A stretch of 64,000 nt of DNA from an uncultured Eggerthellaceae bacterium (GTDB lineage Bacteria; Actinomycetota; Coriobacteriia; Coriobacteriales; Eggerthellaceae), in NCBI GenBank assembly GCA_949840905.1, contig CATKXW010000011.1:1-64000 (forward strand), read 5' to 3'. The notes under the pieces were generated by a model that saw nothing but the letters and a program-made list of their open reading frames with translations, did not search any database and was not told the DNA's origin. A program made the position numbers and the translations under genes. Position 1 is the stretch's first letter, and every line of letters begins with the position of its first letter. Shown here piece by piece: positions 33,727-42,145 of this stretch.

Positions 33727-34359
33727 TCAGAGGTCGAGCAGGCCCGCAGGAACGCGCACCACGATGGTGCGGGCCACATCGTCGATGGATTCCACCAGCT
33801 CATCCACGAACGGGATGAGCACCGCCGCGTCCTCGCCTTTATCCTCCTCGGTCGCTCGCGCGACCACCAACAGCGACTGCGCAGGGCGCTCCTCCACCCG
33901 TAGCAGCGGACCGATCGGACCGAGCTGTGCGTCGACCACCGTCCAGGGCTCCTCTTCGTCGAGCGCGGTCACCTCATCGGAAGCTTCGGGCCGTGCCGCG
34001 AGGAAGCGGACGAGGTTGGTCACCGATGCCTCTTCCGCTGCAGCTCTCGCCACACAGTCCTCCAGCTCGCCTTCGACCTCGCTCTCGCGCACCAGGCAAT
34101 GACAGCCCACCAGCAGCTCGGCTCGATCCATGGCGTCGACCTCGGCGAAGGAGAGGCGATAGCGACCTTCATACTTGCCTTGGGCAGCTTCGACCTCGGT
34201 GATGGTGACCCTCCGCGGCAGGTCGGCGACAGGTGGCACGAGGGCGCATTCCATGCCCTCGCGCAATAAGAAAGGAAGGCCCTCGGCTGCTCGAGCCAAG
34301 AACCTTCCCTGTAGGTTCAGCGTGCGCGTCAGCGTCGCCGCATCCATCCAGCCTCGCAT
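33727..34359 (-). CDS. rimM: Ribosome maturation factor RimM
   Basis: The 210-aa product matches RimM by position between khpA and trmD and by its layout: an N-terminal barrel (RVTITEVEAAQGKYEGRYRLSF..VDAMDRAELLVG) and a C-terminal PRC-barrel ending LIPFVDELVESID. RimM assists 16S processing and 30S assembly with S19. It is rather divergent at the N-terminus, lacking the usual GxxHG start. AAAGGA precedes the ATG at 34359. Sequence alone would give moderate confidence; gene order raises it. Confidence 0.85.
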   Translation of the reverse strand: MRGWMDAATLTRTLNLQGRFLARAAEGLPFLLREGMECALVPPVADLPRRVTITEVEAAQGKYEGRYRLSFAEVDAMDRAELLVGCHCLVRESEVEGELEDCVARAAAEEASVTNLVRFLAARPEASDEVTALDEEEPWTVVDAQLGPIGPLLRVEERPAQSLLVVARATEEDKGEDAAVLIPFVDELVESIDDVARTIVVRVPAGLLDL

Positions 34360-34402
34360 AGCCGTCGCGTCCTTTTCCGATCGGAGAGGGAGCGCTGGCG
34401 CG

Positions 34403-34654
34403 CTAGTCGAGCAGTTCGACTTCGACGTTCGCGCCGTCTTGCAGCGCTGCTGCGCGCGCGAGCGTGCGGATAGCCTTGATGACGCGGCCCTGACGGCCTA
34501 TCACCTTGCCCGCATCCGCTTCGTTCACCGCGATCTCGATGCGCACGGTGTTGCCATCGGCAGCCCCGTTCACTTCCAGATCGTCCGGCATCTCGATCAG
34601 CGGCGCGACGACGACCTCGACGAGATCGACGAGTTTAGCGGTGAGCTCGTCCAT
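34403..34654 (-). CDS. khpA: KH-domain RNA-binding protein
   Basis: 83-aa single KH domain of the KhpA/YlqC family, with the RNA-binding GxxG loop in KVIGRQGRVIKAIRTLAR. In Gram-positive relatives it partners with KhpB/Jag in cell elongation and RNA binding. It begins eight bases after the rpsP stop and has no strong ribosome site, so translation is probably coupled to rpsP. Confidence 0.9.
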   Translation of the reverse strand: MDELTAKLVDLVEVVVAPLIEMPDDLEVNGAADGNTVRIEIAVNEADAGKVIGRQGRVIKAIRTLARAAALQDGANVEVELLD

Positions 34655-34662
34655 AAGGGGCT

Positions 34663-34908
34663 TTACGCCTCTTTGCGAGCGCGCTCGATCAGAGACGCCA
34701 CCGTATCGGTCGGGCATGCACCGTTAGCCAGCCACTGGTCGACCTTCTCCATGTCCATCTGGATCATGGCCGGGTCCTGCAGCGGGTTGTAGCGGCCGAC
34801 CTCTTCGATGAAGCGACCGTCGCGCGGGCTGCGAGAATCAGCGACGACGATACGATAGTAGGGGCGCTTCTTCGCGCCGTGACGAGCGAGACGGATCTTG
34901 ACAGCCAT
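34663..34908 (-). CDS. rpsP: 30S ribosomal protein S16
   Basis: 81-aa ribosomal protein that starts [20 protein letters not shown] and continues with [16 protein letters not shown], the S16 signature. AAGGAG precedes the ATG. It is the first gene of the rpsP-khpA-rimM-trmD unit and has a sigma-70 promoter about 95 bases upstream. Confidence 0.98.
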   Translation of the reverse strand: MAVKIRLARHGAKKRPYYRIVVADSRSPRDGRFIEEVGRYNPLQDPAMIQMDMEKVDQWLANGACPTDTVASLIERARKEA

Positions 34909-35001
34909 GAAAACGAAACTCCTTCATTCTTCTTATGTTCACCGATCCAAGCCCAGAAACGGCCCGATGCCGCCTTCCAGACGTGATTACAGCAGCTATC
35001 C

Positions 35002-35030
35002 ATGTTACGTAATAACGCAGCGTCGCGCAA
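35002..35030 (-). promoter_or_regulatory. Sigma-70-like promoter of the rpsP operon
   Basis: TTGCGC (35025-35030), a 17-base spacer and TAACAT (35002-35007) on the minus strand lie in an AT-richer gap between the aldolase stop and rpsP. The spacing is optimal; the -35 is only partly consensus. Confidence 0.6.
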
Positions 35031-35044
35031 GCGTTTGGCCCGGT

Positions 35045-35929
35045 TTATTTATCCTCCGAACGCAAAAACGCGTCGTCGGCGCCAAGATGGAGCTGCTCGT
35101 TCATGGCTCTCAGGAACCCGTCGGTGATGACGTTGGGCACCACCGCCTCGCCCGCCAGAGCCCGTGTCGCCAGATGCACCGCAGCCGCCTTCACCAGAGA
35201 ATCCATGCGGCCGAAAGCATCCTCCCACGTCGATCCTGCGCATAACAGGCCATGTTGAGCCCACAGGACAGCGCGGAACCGTTCCATCTGTTCAGCAGAT
35301 GCCCGCGCCAGCTCCAAGCTTCCCGGCACCAGGCACGGCACGACCCCCACCCCTTCGGGCACAGCGAGGATGCACTCGGTAGTGGCCTTCCACAGCGCGC
35401 GCGTGACCGCCCGCGGCGTCAGCTCCACCATCTTCGACAACACGATCAGCTCGTTGGGGTGAGCATGATAGAGCACGCGCCCCTCCCTATCGCGCGCCTT
35501 CTGCGCGCTATGGATGAGCAGATGACCGGCCAGCTCGCTGGTGGGGCGACCACCGTCGCTGAAGCCTATCGAGATGCGGAAGCGAACGCCGCTCTCATCC
35601 AGCTCCACGATACCAAGACGCCGGGCCGGCGCCTGATCGAGCCGACCCATGAAGCTGCCCGCCGCGCTCACCAAGAAGGCCTCAGAGCCCAGTTCCGGCA
35701 CGGCAACGGCCAGATCCTCCCAAAGGCCGCACGCCAAGTCGAGCTCGGCGCGAACGGCCTCGACCTCAGAGCGCTCAGCGGCACGCAACCGATAGGAGAC
35801 GTTTCCGCCGTTCGCCTCATGCCATCCGCGACGGGCCCCTTCCGCGGCCATGTCCATCAACCCGCGTCCGTAGGGCGCCTCGGCCAAGAAGGTCGCGATA
35901 CGTTGTTCTGCGGCAGCAACATCGACCAT
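35045..35929 (-). CDS. Class II aldolase, rhamnulose-1-phosphate aldolase-like
   Basis: 294-aa protein with the zinc-aldolase layout of RhaD: GGNVSYR, GRPTSELAGH with the likely catalytic Glu132, metal ligands HAHP (His155, His157) and a third histidine in VLWAQHGLL. RhaD splits rhamnulose-1-phosphate into DHAP and lactaldehyde. The usual partners (rhaA, rhaB) are absent, so the physiological sugar phosphate could differ. AGAGGA precedes the ATG at 35929. It is isolated, divergent from the channel genes. Confidence 0.82.
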   Translation of the reverse strand: MVDVAAAEQRIATFLAEAPYGRGLMDMAAEGARRGWHEANGGNVSYRLRAAERSEVEAVRAELDLACGLWEDLAVAVPELGSEAFLVSAAGSFMGRLDQAPARRLGIVELDESGVRFRISIGFSDGGRPTSELAGHLLIHSAQKARDREGRVLYHAHPNELIVLSKMVELTPRAVTRALWKATTECILAVPEGVGVVPCLVPGSLELARASAEQMERFRAVLWAQHGLLCAGSTWEDAFGRMDSLVKAAAVHLATRALAGEAVVPNVITDGFLRAMNEQLHLGADDAFLRSEDK

Positions 35930-36046
35930 GGAAGATCCTCTCTCATATAAGAAAGCGGTATATAGCGGTATGTAAGACGGCGGTCCCAGACGGCATCGCC
36001 TCTCGCATTCTAGCGCCTCATCGCCGAACGACGGCCGAAGACGAGC

Positions 36047-36075
36047 AACGGCCACCCCGAGAAGAGGTGGCCGTT
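36047..36075. other. Hairpin in a divergent leader region
   Basis: AACGGCCACC and GGTGGCCGTT form a perfect 10-bp stem around a nine-base loop. No U-run follows on either strand, so a simple terminator is unlikely. It would fall in the 5' leader of whichever divergent gene is transcribed through it. Confidence 0.45.
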
Positions 36076-36197
36076 CGGCTCGCGAAGCGCCCTCCGTTCG
36101 AAAGAGGAGACGAGGAGAGAGGGGCACAGAAAGGACGCCTCGCGGGGAAGCGATAGTGGGATGGCATTCCACCGATGCTTCCATTGCTGCTCATTTG

Positions 36198-36216
36198 TTA
36201 GTTTATGCTAACTTAT
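36198..36216. promoter_or_regulatory. DtxR/IdeR-like iron-box match upstream of the channel operon
   Basis: TTAGTTTATGCTAACTTAT matches the known DtxR-family consensus TTAGGTTAGGCTAACCTAA at 15 of 19 positions, including both TTAG/CTAA half-sites. It lies about 60 bases upstream of the preferred channel start. Metal control of the channel genes is inference. Confidence 0.4.
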
Positions 36217-36276
36217 TCAGAAATGCAAGCGGTCCTTGCCGCTCCCAGCGAAGCGCATCCATTACAATGGGAATCC

Positions 36277-37191
36277 ATGAGCAAGAAGGATCGACATCAC
36301 CTCAAGGAGCACCGCACGGCGCGCCACGACCGATTGGCCGCCCAGCCGTGGTTCGACCGAGCGACGCCGCGCAAGCAGCAGGCGTACCTCGCCTTGGAAG
36401 ATCCCCTCGCCGCCGGGCCGATAGGCCAGGCTTGCGGCGTAGGACTGTTCGTGCTGATCGTGCTGAACGCTTTTCTGCTCAGCAGCAACGTCGCCTCCCT
36501 CGACCAGATCACGCGCAATATCGTAGGGGCTTTCAGCGCGTTCTCCACCGTGGTGTTCGCCTTCGAGTACCTCTGCCGCATCTGGGTGGCCGACATGCTG
36601 TACCCGCAGCTATCGCCCGCGCGGGCGCGCTTGCGCTACCTCTTCTCGTTGCTGGGCATCATCGATCTGCTCTCGTTCGTCCCCTCTATGATCATGTGGT
36701 TCGCCCCAGGCTCAGCCGCCCTGAACGACGCCGTGCGCGTCATCCGCCTCGTGCGCCTCATCAAGGTGACCCGCTACATGCGGGGCTTGCGCACCATCAA
36801 CCTGGTGTTCGAGAAGCGCCGCAACGAGATAGTGGCGGCTTTCATGCTATTGGCGCTGCTCACCATCGCCTCCAGCGTGCTCATGTACGAAGCGGAGCAC
36901 GTAGCCCAGCCCGACCAGTTCGACTCGGTGCTCACGGGCATCTACTGGGCCATGACCACCATCACCACCACCGGCTATGGCGATCTGGTGCCCATCACCC
37001 CCCTAGGGCGTTTCATCGGCTTCATCACCATGGTGCTCGCCATCGGAGCCATCGCCATTCCCTCTGGCATCTTCTCGGCCGGCTTCGTCGAAGCCTTCCG
37101 CAGCCAGCGCCTCGATGAAGCGGACTGCGTGCCGAAAGACGCCGAGGACATCCTCGACGATGCCATCGACGACCTCTTCGGGAAGGACTAG
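36277..37191 (+). CDS. Voltage-gated potassium channel (Kv-type, six-helix)
   Basis: 304-aa integral membrane protein with S1-S6 layout. A basic S4 segment (RVIRLVRLIKVTRYMRGLR, arginines every third residue) and the selectivity filter TITTTGYGD before the last helix are visible. The C-terminal tail is short and acidic, with no RCK domain. The start at 36277 is chosen because upstream ATGs (36205, 36223) overlap a possible operator; none has a good ribosome site. It is followed by a ClC gene three bases later, so potassium and anion flux may be coupled. Confidence 0.88.
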   Translation: MSKKDRHHLKEHRTARHDRLAAQPWFDRATPRKQQAYLALEDPLAAGPIGQACGVGLFVLIVLNAFLLSSNVASLDQITRNIVGAFSAFSTVVFAFEYLCRIWVADMLYPQLSPARARLRYLFSLLGIIDLLSFVPSMIMWFAPGSAALNDAVRVIRLVRLIKVTRYMRGLRTINLVFEKRRNEIVAAFMLLALLTIASSVLMYEAEHVAQPDQFDSVLTGIYWAMTTITTTGYGDLVPITPLGRFIGFITMVLAIGAIAIPSGIFSAGFVEAFRSQRLDEADCVPKDAEDILDDAIDDLFGKD

Positions 37192-37194
37192 GCC

Positions 37195-38553
37195 ATGATG
37201 AGGGCCGATCGTCTCACTGCCGGCAGGCGTCTTTTGTTCGCGCTGTTCACCATCGCTTTCGGAGCCTTCGCCGGGGCGTTCGCCTGGGCGTTCTTCTTCC
37301 TCATGAACGCCGGCATCCACCTGCTGTGGGGCACGGTGCCCGAAGCTCTTGAGTCCGCTGGGCTGCCCGCGGTGCTCTATCCATTGCTGTTCTGCCTGCT
37401 CGGCGGCGTGGTGATAGGACTGTTCCAGAAGCGGTTCGGACCTTGCCCCGATGACATGAACACCGTGATGGCCGCTGTGAAGAAAACGGGACGCTACGAG
37501 TACGACCGCATCGGCGTCTCGTTCACCGGGGCCATCCTTCCGCTGCTGTTCGGCGGCTCCCTCGGACCCGAGGCCGGCATCACCGGCGTCATCGCAGGGC
37601 TGTGCACCTGGGTGGGCGATCGGCTGCGCTTCGTCGGTCGCGAGATGCGCGAGCTGTCCACCGCCTCTACCGCGGCGGTGCTCTCGGCCATCTTCGCTGC
37701 TCCCCTCTTCGGCCTGTTCGCGCCTTTAGCGGGCTATGTGGACGAATCGAACGGCTCGCCGGAGGGCTTCCGCCCCGAGACCGTCACCATGCCCCGAGCG
37801 AAGAAGATAGCGGTCTATCTGCTCGCTATCGCGGGCGCCCTCGGTGCCATGACGGGCCTCGGCGCGCTGTTCGGCGGCGGCCTCATGCTGCCGCGCTTCA
37901 CGGACATGACCTTGGGAGAGCACGAGCTCGCATGGGCGGTGCCCCTCGCTCTGATAGGCGCTGCAGCCGGATGGCTGTTCCATGCCTGTGGGGCCGGCGC
38001 GGGCGCGCTCGCCTCCGCTCTGGGCGAACGCCCGGTCATCAAGGCGCTCATCGCAGGAGCGTTCCTCGGATGCTGCGGCATCGCGCTGCCCTACACGATG
38101 TTCGCCGGAGAAGAGCAGAGCTTCATCCTCATGGGCACCTGGAGCACCATGGGCGCAGCAGCGCTGCTGCTCACCGGCTTTCTGAAGGTGGCCACCACCC
38201 AAGCATGCCTGCACCTCGGATGGCGCGGCGGCCATTTCTTCCCGCTCATCTTCGCTGGCGTCAGCATCGGCTACGGCTGTGCGCTGCTCACCGGGGCCGA
38301 TGCGGTCTTCTGCCTCTGCACCGTCACTGCAGCGCTGCTGGGCGCGGTCATGCGGCAACCGGTCATGACGGCGCTGCTGCTGTTCCTGTGCTTCCCTTTG
38401 CGCGGAATGGTGGTCATGCTGGCCGCAGCAGCCTTGGGCTCCATCGTTCCCGTGCCGCGGAAATGGCTCAAGCAGCGCCCGAAGAAGGGACAGCAGGAAC
38501 GACCGCTGGATCCGAAGTCGGAGACACCGGGTCGACCAGTCGTGGAAGGATGA
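37195..38553 (+). CDS. ClC-type chloride channel or H+/Cl- antiporter
   Basis: 452-aa membrane protein with the ClC anion-binding signature GGSLGPEAGITG and about ten helices. The second signature region (GWRGGHFFPLIFAG) is also present. In bacteria ClC proteins mostly exchange chloride or fluoride for protons; the gating glutamate in GPEAG is present. It begins three bases after the potassium channel stop, clearly one operon. The last 86 bases overlap the convergent histidine kinase gene. Confidence 0.9.
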   Translation: MMRADRLTAGRRLLFALFTIAFGAFAGAFAWAFFFLMNAGIHLLWGTVPEALESAGLPAVLYPLLFCLLGGVVIGLFQKRFGPCPDDMNTVMAAVKKTGRYEYDRIGVSFTGAILPLLFGGSLGPEAGITGVIAGLCTWVGDRLRFVGREMRELSTASTAAVLSAIFAAPLFGLFAPLAGYVDESNGSPEGFRPETVTMPRAKKIAVYLLAIAGALGAMTGLGALFGGGLMLPRFTDMTLGEHELAWAVPLALIGAAAGWLFHACGAGAGALASALGERPVIKALIAGAFLGCCGIALPYTMFAGEEQSFILMGTWSTMGAAALLLTGFLKVATTQACLHLGWRGGHFFPLIFAGVSIGYGCALLTGADAVFCLCTVTAALLGAVMRQPVMTALLLFLCFPLRGMVVMLAAAALGSIVPVPRKWLKQRPKKGQQERPLDPKSETPGRPVVEG

Positions 38554-40240
38554 TGGTGAAGGTGGTGGTCCCATCGGCACTGGCGGCGCAGATGGTGCCG
38601 TTGTGCGCCCTCACCACCTCCTGAGCGATAGCGAGCCCCAATCCCGTGCCGCCCTCCTTGGTACCGCGGGAGCCGTCTTCCCGATAGAACTTGTCGAAGA
38701 TGCTCTTCAAGTGCGCCTGGGATATCTCGCGACCCTGGTCGGTCACCGCCAGCTCCCAAGCCGGGCCATCCTCGGCCTCGATGGCCCGAGCGCTCAGCTC
38801 GACGGTGGTGCCGGGATCGGCGTAGGCGATGGCGTTGCGCATGACGTTACCGAGAGCTCGGGCCAGCTTGTCGGCGTCCACGAAGAAGCGCTCAGAATCC
38901 GGTCCCTCCACTCGAATGGTCAGATCCCGTGCCTCGGCCTCCACATAGAAGCCCTCGGCCACCTGCTCGCAGAACAACCTCACCGACACCCAACCGCGCT
39001 CGATGGGAATGGCTTGCAGGTTGTAGCGGGTTATCTCGAAGAACTCGTCGATGAGCCCTTCGAGGCGACACGCCTTCTCGAAGGCGATACGCGTGTACTT
39101 CTGCCGCGGCCCGGCAGGAAGGTCGGGCGCCTCGTCGAGCAGCGAGAGATAGCCGATCACCGAGGTGAGCGGCGTGCGCACGTCGTGGGCCAAATAGGCC
39201 ACCAGCTCGTCTTTGCGACGCTCAGCGGCCACAGCAGCTCGCTCGTCGGCCAGAGCAGCCAGACGCACGCCGTTGAGCTCGTCTTGCACCGGAGAGAGAT
39301 CAGCGGACAGCTCCACCGGCTTCTCCCGGTCGGCCATGATATCGCCCACCGCGCCAGCCAGCTCGTCGAAGCTGCGCAGCGACCGGCGCAGAGCCAGTAG
39401 CACGATGACGCCGCAGCCTGCGAAGTACAGGCCCAAGATGACCGGCATCTTCAACTGGCTCAAGAAGTGATAGACAGAGAGGTCGCGGAACGAGAGCACC
39501 CCTTCATCGGTCCAGACCATCTGCCAATCGGAAACGTTCCCGCTGAGCGGAAGCTGCGACAGCGCGATGCTCTCTATGTAGCGGTCGGCCAGCCCGAGCG
39601 CATCCGCCATCTCCTCCACTGCTCGCATGCGTTCGCGCATGTCGAGAGCGTATTCTGCCTGTTGCAAGGTCATGGAGCCGAAATAAGGCGATGCTAGCGC
39701 TTCTGTGAAGCTCGTATAGAAGTAGCTCTTGTCGTTACCGTCCACGGCCACGGTGGCATCGCGTCCATCGAACATATCATCGCGCACCACCACGAGGAAC
39801 TCATCAGGGCTCACCTGCATGACCCACTCGCCCGTTTCCTCGAGCGCATCAACGAGCACATAGAGCTCCCCATAGCGAGCTTTCAGGTCGAAATCGAGCG
39901 ACACAGCTTTCTTGGAAGAGCCGCCCCCTACGTCCATAGCCGATCCCGTCATCACCGGATCGAGCTTCGTCAGATCATAGGTGCCATCATCATTGCGCAA
40001 GCCTATCCCATCGAGCACATCCCGCAAAGAATAGTCGCTCGTCTGCAGCGTGCGCCATTCCGATGTGCTGTCAGCCACCCAGTCGGCCATTCGCGGGATC
40101 ACCGTCACGTTCAGCAGCCCCATCGCCACCACGAACGCCGCTGTGAACACCGCCCAGCGCTTCAGCGCAGTACTGCGTATCCGTCGGCTCAGCTCGCGAG
40201 ATTGATTATGACGTCGCTCACCCACGATCGGCCGATCCAT
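38468..40240 (-). CDS. Two-component sensor histidine kinase
   Basis: 590-aa membrane kinase. Two membrane helices (about 30-50 and 275-300) flank an extracellular sensor domain of about 220 residues. A HAMP-like linker, the HisKA box AHDVRTPLTSVIGYL (phosphorylated His352) and an ATPase domain with N (NVMRNAIAYA), G1 (VTDQG) and G2 (GGTGLGL) boxes follow. VanS-like and PhoR-like kinases look similar. The start at 40240 lies inside the regulator gene 3' end (23-base overlap), so the two are coupled. The C-terminal 28 codons overlap the convergent ClC gene. Signal unknown. Confidence 0.92.
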   Translation of the reverse strand: MDRPIVGERRHNQSRELSRRIRSTALKRWAVFTAAFVVAMGLLNVTVIPRMADWVADSTSEWRTLQTSDYSLRDVLDGIGLRNDDGTYDLTKLDPVMTGSAMDVGGGSSKKAVSLDFDLKARYGELYVLVDALEETGEWVMQVSPDEFLVVVRDDMFDGRDATVAVDGNDKSYFYTSFTEALASPYFGSMTLQQAEYALDMRERMRAVEEMADALGLADRYIESIALSQLPLSGNVSDWQMVWTDEGVLSFRDLSVYHFLSQLKMPVILGLYFAGCGVIVLLALRRSLRSFDELAGAVGDIMADREKPVELSADLSPVQDELNGVRLAALADERAAVAAERRKDELVAYLAHDVRTPLTSVIGYLSLLDEAPDLPAGPRQKYTRIAFEKACRLEGLIDEFFEITRYNLQAIPIERGWVSVRLFCEQVAEGFYVEAEARDLTIRVEGPDSERFFVDADKLARALGNVMRNAIAYADPGTTVELSARAIEAEDGPAWELAVTDQGREISQAHLKSIFDKFYREDGSRGTKEGGTGLGLAIAQEVVRAHNGTICAASADGTTTFTIILPRLVDPVSPTSDPAVVPAVPSSGAA

Positions 40241-40979
40241 GACCGTCCCGAGCGATGTAGTAGCCCACGCCCCAAGCCGTTTCGATGAACGAGGTGGCGG
40301 AATCCACTGCTGCAAGCTTCTTGCGCAGGTGACGGATGTGCACCATCACGGTATTCGATGATGACGCGTCATAAGGCTGCTCCCACACGGTCTCATAGAG
40401 ATCTTGGGTGGAGACGGGCTCACCTGCGCGGCTCACCAGCAGCGAGAGGATGGAGAACTCCTTGGGCGTCAGCTCCAAGGGCACATCATAGAGGAAAGCC
40501 TTATGACCACGCTCGTCCACCTCCAGCCCGCGCACCTCGCACACCCCGTCGCTTCTCTGAGACGAGGCTCCCTCAGCGCTCTCGGACAGCGTATCACGCT
40601 CCTGCCTGAAGCGGCGCACCCGGGCTTTCACCCGCGCCACCAGCTCCCGCGGCTTGAAGGGCTTGGTCACGTAATCGTCGGCGCCCAAGGTGAAGCCCAC
40701 CACATGGTCGGCCTCGCCATCGCGCGCCGTCAGGAACATGATGGGAATATCGGTGATGGCACGAGCGCGCGTGCACAGCTCGAAGCCGTCCATGCCAGGC
40801 ATCATCACATCGAATATGGCCAGGTCGAAGTATTGCTGTTGCAAAAGATCGAGGGCAGTGGCAGAGCTATAGCAGGCCACCGCATCCATCCCGTCCCCTT
40901 CCAGCAGGCCCACCACCAGATCGGCGATGGCCACCTCATCGTCCACGACGAGCACTCGCGATCGTTCCTCGGCCAACAT
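40218..40979 (-). CDS. OmpR-family response regulator
   Basis: 253 aa. The receiver domain has the acidic pair in VVDDE, phospho-acceptor Asp57 (AIFDVMMPGMDG), the conserved Thr in MFLTARDG and Lys in VTKPFKP. The C-terminal winged helix of OmpR type (ELTPKEFSILSLL..NTVMVHIRHLRKKL) binds DNA. A start at 40979 is chosen; the frame reaches 41042 via TTG. Upstream lie helically phased TTAAGG repeats, a likely autoregulatory site. It resembles VanR/PhoP regulators. Confidence 0.93.
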   Translation of the reverse strand: MLAEERSRVLVVDDEVAIADLVVGLLEGDGMDAVACYSSATALDLLQQQYFDLAIFDVMMPGMDGFELCTRARAITDIPIMFLTARDGEADHVVGFTLGADDYVTKPFKPRELVARVKARVRRFRQERDTLSESAEGASSQRSDGVCEVRGLEVDERGHKAFLYDVPLELTPKEFSILSLLVSRAGEPVSTQDLYETVWEQPYDASSSNTVMVHIRHLRKKLAAVDSATSFIETAWGVGYYIARDGHGSADRG

Positions 40980-41065
40980 GTCCACGGCGAAAACCGTCCT
41001 TCCTCTTCTCGCGATGGTCCCATCATCGCATAACAACGCCAACGAAGAGCACGCCCTTCTGCGAT

Positions 41066-41096
41066 GTTAAGGAAAGATTAAGCCGGGTTAAGGAAA
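41066..41096. promoter_or_regulatory. Phased TTAAGG-type direct repeats between the regulator and the peptidase gene
   Basis: TTAAGG at 41067, TTAAGC at 41078 and TTAAGG at 41088 are spaced 11 and 10 bases apart. A related TTAAAG lies at 41121. Such helically phased repeats are typical of OmpR/PhoP-family binding sites. Position between the response-regulator gene and the divergent peptidase gene suggests control of both. Confidence 0.6.
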
Positions 41097-41196
41097 CCTT
41101 CAGCAATCGCTATGGGAATGTTAAAGCGCCCCTCTTCTAGCATGGGATGCGGCAGCCGAGAGCGCCGGATGACAAGAATGAGAGAGGAGCAAGCGC

Positions 41197-41970
41197 ATGT
41201 ACTACGACGAGCCGAGCTACGTGAACGAGTCATACCGCGAGCGACCGCGCTACGTTGCCCGGCCCTCCTATCGTCAGCAACATAGCATCGAAACGACGCG
41301 CGTGCTGCTGCTCATCCTCACCGTAGCGCTGGCAGTGCTCGCCATCGGCGGGGCCCTCACCGCATTCGACCTCGCTGCTCGCACGAATGACCCGGCCACA
41401 TCGACCGCTTTCGACAACGTCATCATCGACAACGCCTCTCCCGCCGCCAACGCCAGCACGCCGGTGAGCCAATGGACGCGCGGGGAGGTGCCCTACCTCT
41501 ATCAGCGCGACCCAGCTTGGGCCGAGCGACCCTATGCAGGTGACACCATCGGCACGAGCGGCTGCGGGCCCACCTGCCTGTCCATGGTATATGTCGCGCT
41601 CACGGGCAGGACCGACTATACCCCCGAGAAGCTCTGCGCGTTCAGCGAGCGCGGCGGCTATGTGGAAGACGGCATGACGCGCTGGGCACTGCTCGACGAA
41701 GGCGCGTCGCAACTCGGGCTGTCCTCACGACTCATAGCCGCCACCCCCGCTGCCCTCGAACGCGAGCTCATGGAGGGAAACCCGCTCATGCTCAGCATGG
41801 CAGAGGGGGACTTCACCTCCGTAGGCCACTTCATCGTAGCGTGCGGTCTCACCGACCAAGGCGAGCTGGTCATACGCGACCCGAACTCCCCCGAGCGCAG
41901 CCACCAGACATGGAACGTCCAACGGGTCCTCGATCAGACCCGCAGCATCTGGTCCTTCTCCCAAGCTTGA
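41197..41970 (+). CDS. Membrane-anchored C39-like cysteine peptidase
   Basis: 257 aa. A Tyr/Arg-rich cytoplasmic tail is followed by one membrane helix (about 35-60), a linker, and an extracellular papain-like domain of the C39_2 type. The catalytic Cys is in SGCGPTCLSM (Cys123), the His in VGHFIV and the Asp in IRDPNS. GAGAGGAGC precedes the ATG. It is divergent from the two-component system and lies by the phased repeats, so it is a candidate target. Such enzymes may process wall peptides or bacteriocins; the substrate is unknown. Confidence 0.82.
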   Translation: MYYDEPSYVNESYRERPRYVARPSYRQQHSIETTRVLLLILTVALAVLAIGGALTAFDLAARTNDPATSTAFDNVIIDNASPAANASTPVSQWTRGEVPYLYQRDPAWAERPYAGDTIGTSGCGPTCLSMVYVALTGRTDYTPEKLCAFSERGGYVEDGMTRWALLDEGASQLGLSSRLIAATPAALERELMEGNPLMLSMAEGDFTSVGHFIVACGLTDQGELVIRDPNSPERSHQTWNVQRVLDQTRSIWSFSQA

Positions 41971-42145
41971 CAGCCCGCCCCAAGGTAGCGACCCACACCC
42001 AGCGCTCCGCGACCGAGCCCCCCCCAGAAGAGCTGCCACCACGCGCCTGCATGAAGAGGCCGATGAGGCCCACAGGTGATAGAGCATCCTTCGAGCAGCG
42101 CTCTCGTTCCGCTATAAGATGAGCTCGCCACCCCATTGCAAACCG

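Larger units (their letters stand above)
35930..36276. other. Divergent region between the aldolase and the channel genes
   Basis: These 347 bases contain a 10-bp-stem hairpin (36047-36075) and a DtxR-box-like sequence (36198-36216). There is no gene with support. ATG codons at 36205 and 36223 are in frame with the channel but lack ribosome sites. Confidence 0.5.

Noticed and set aside
36205-36276. Upstream ATG starts for the potassium channel
   Set aside because: The ATGs at 36205 and 36223 lack ribosome sites, and the first lies inside the operator-like sequence; the start at 36277 leaves a full channel.
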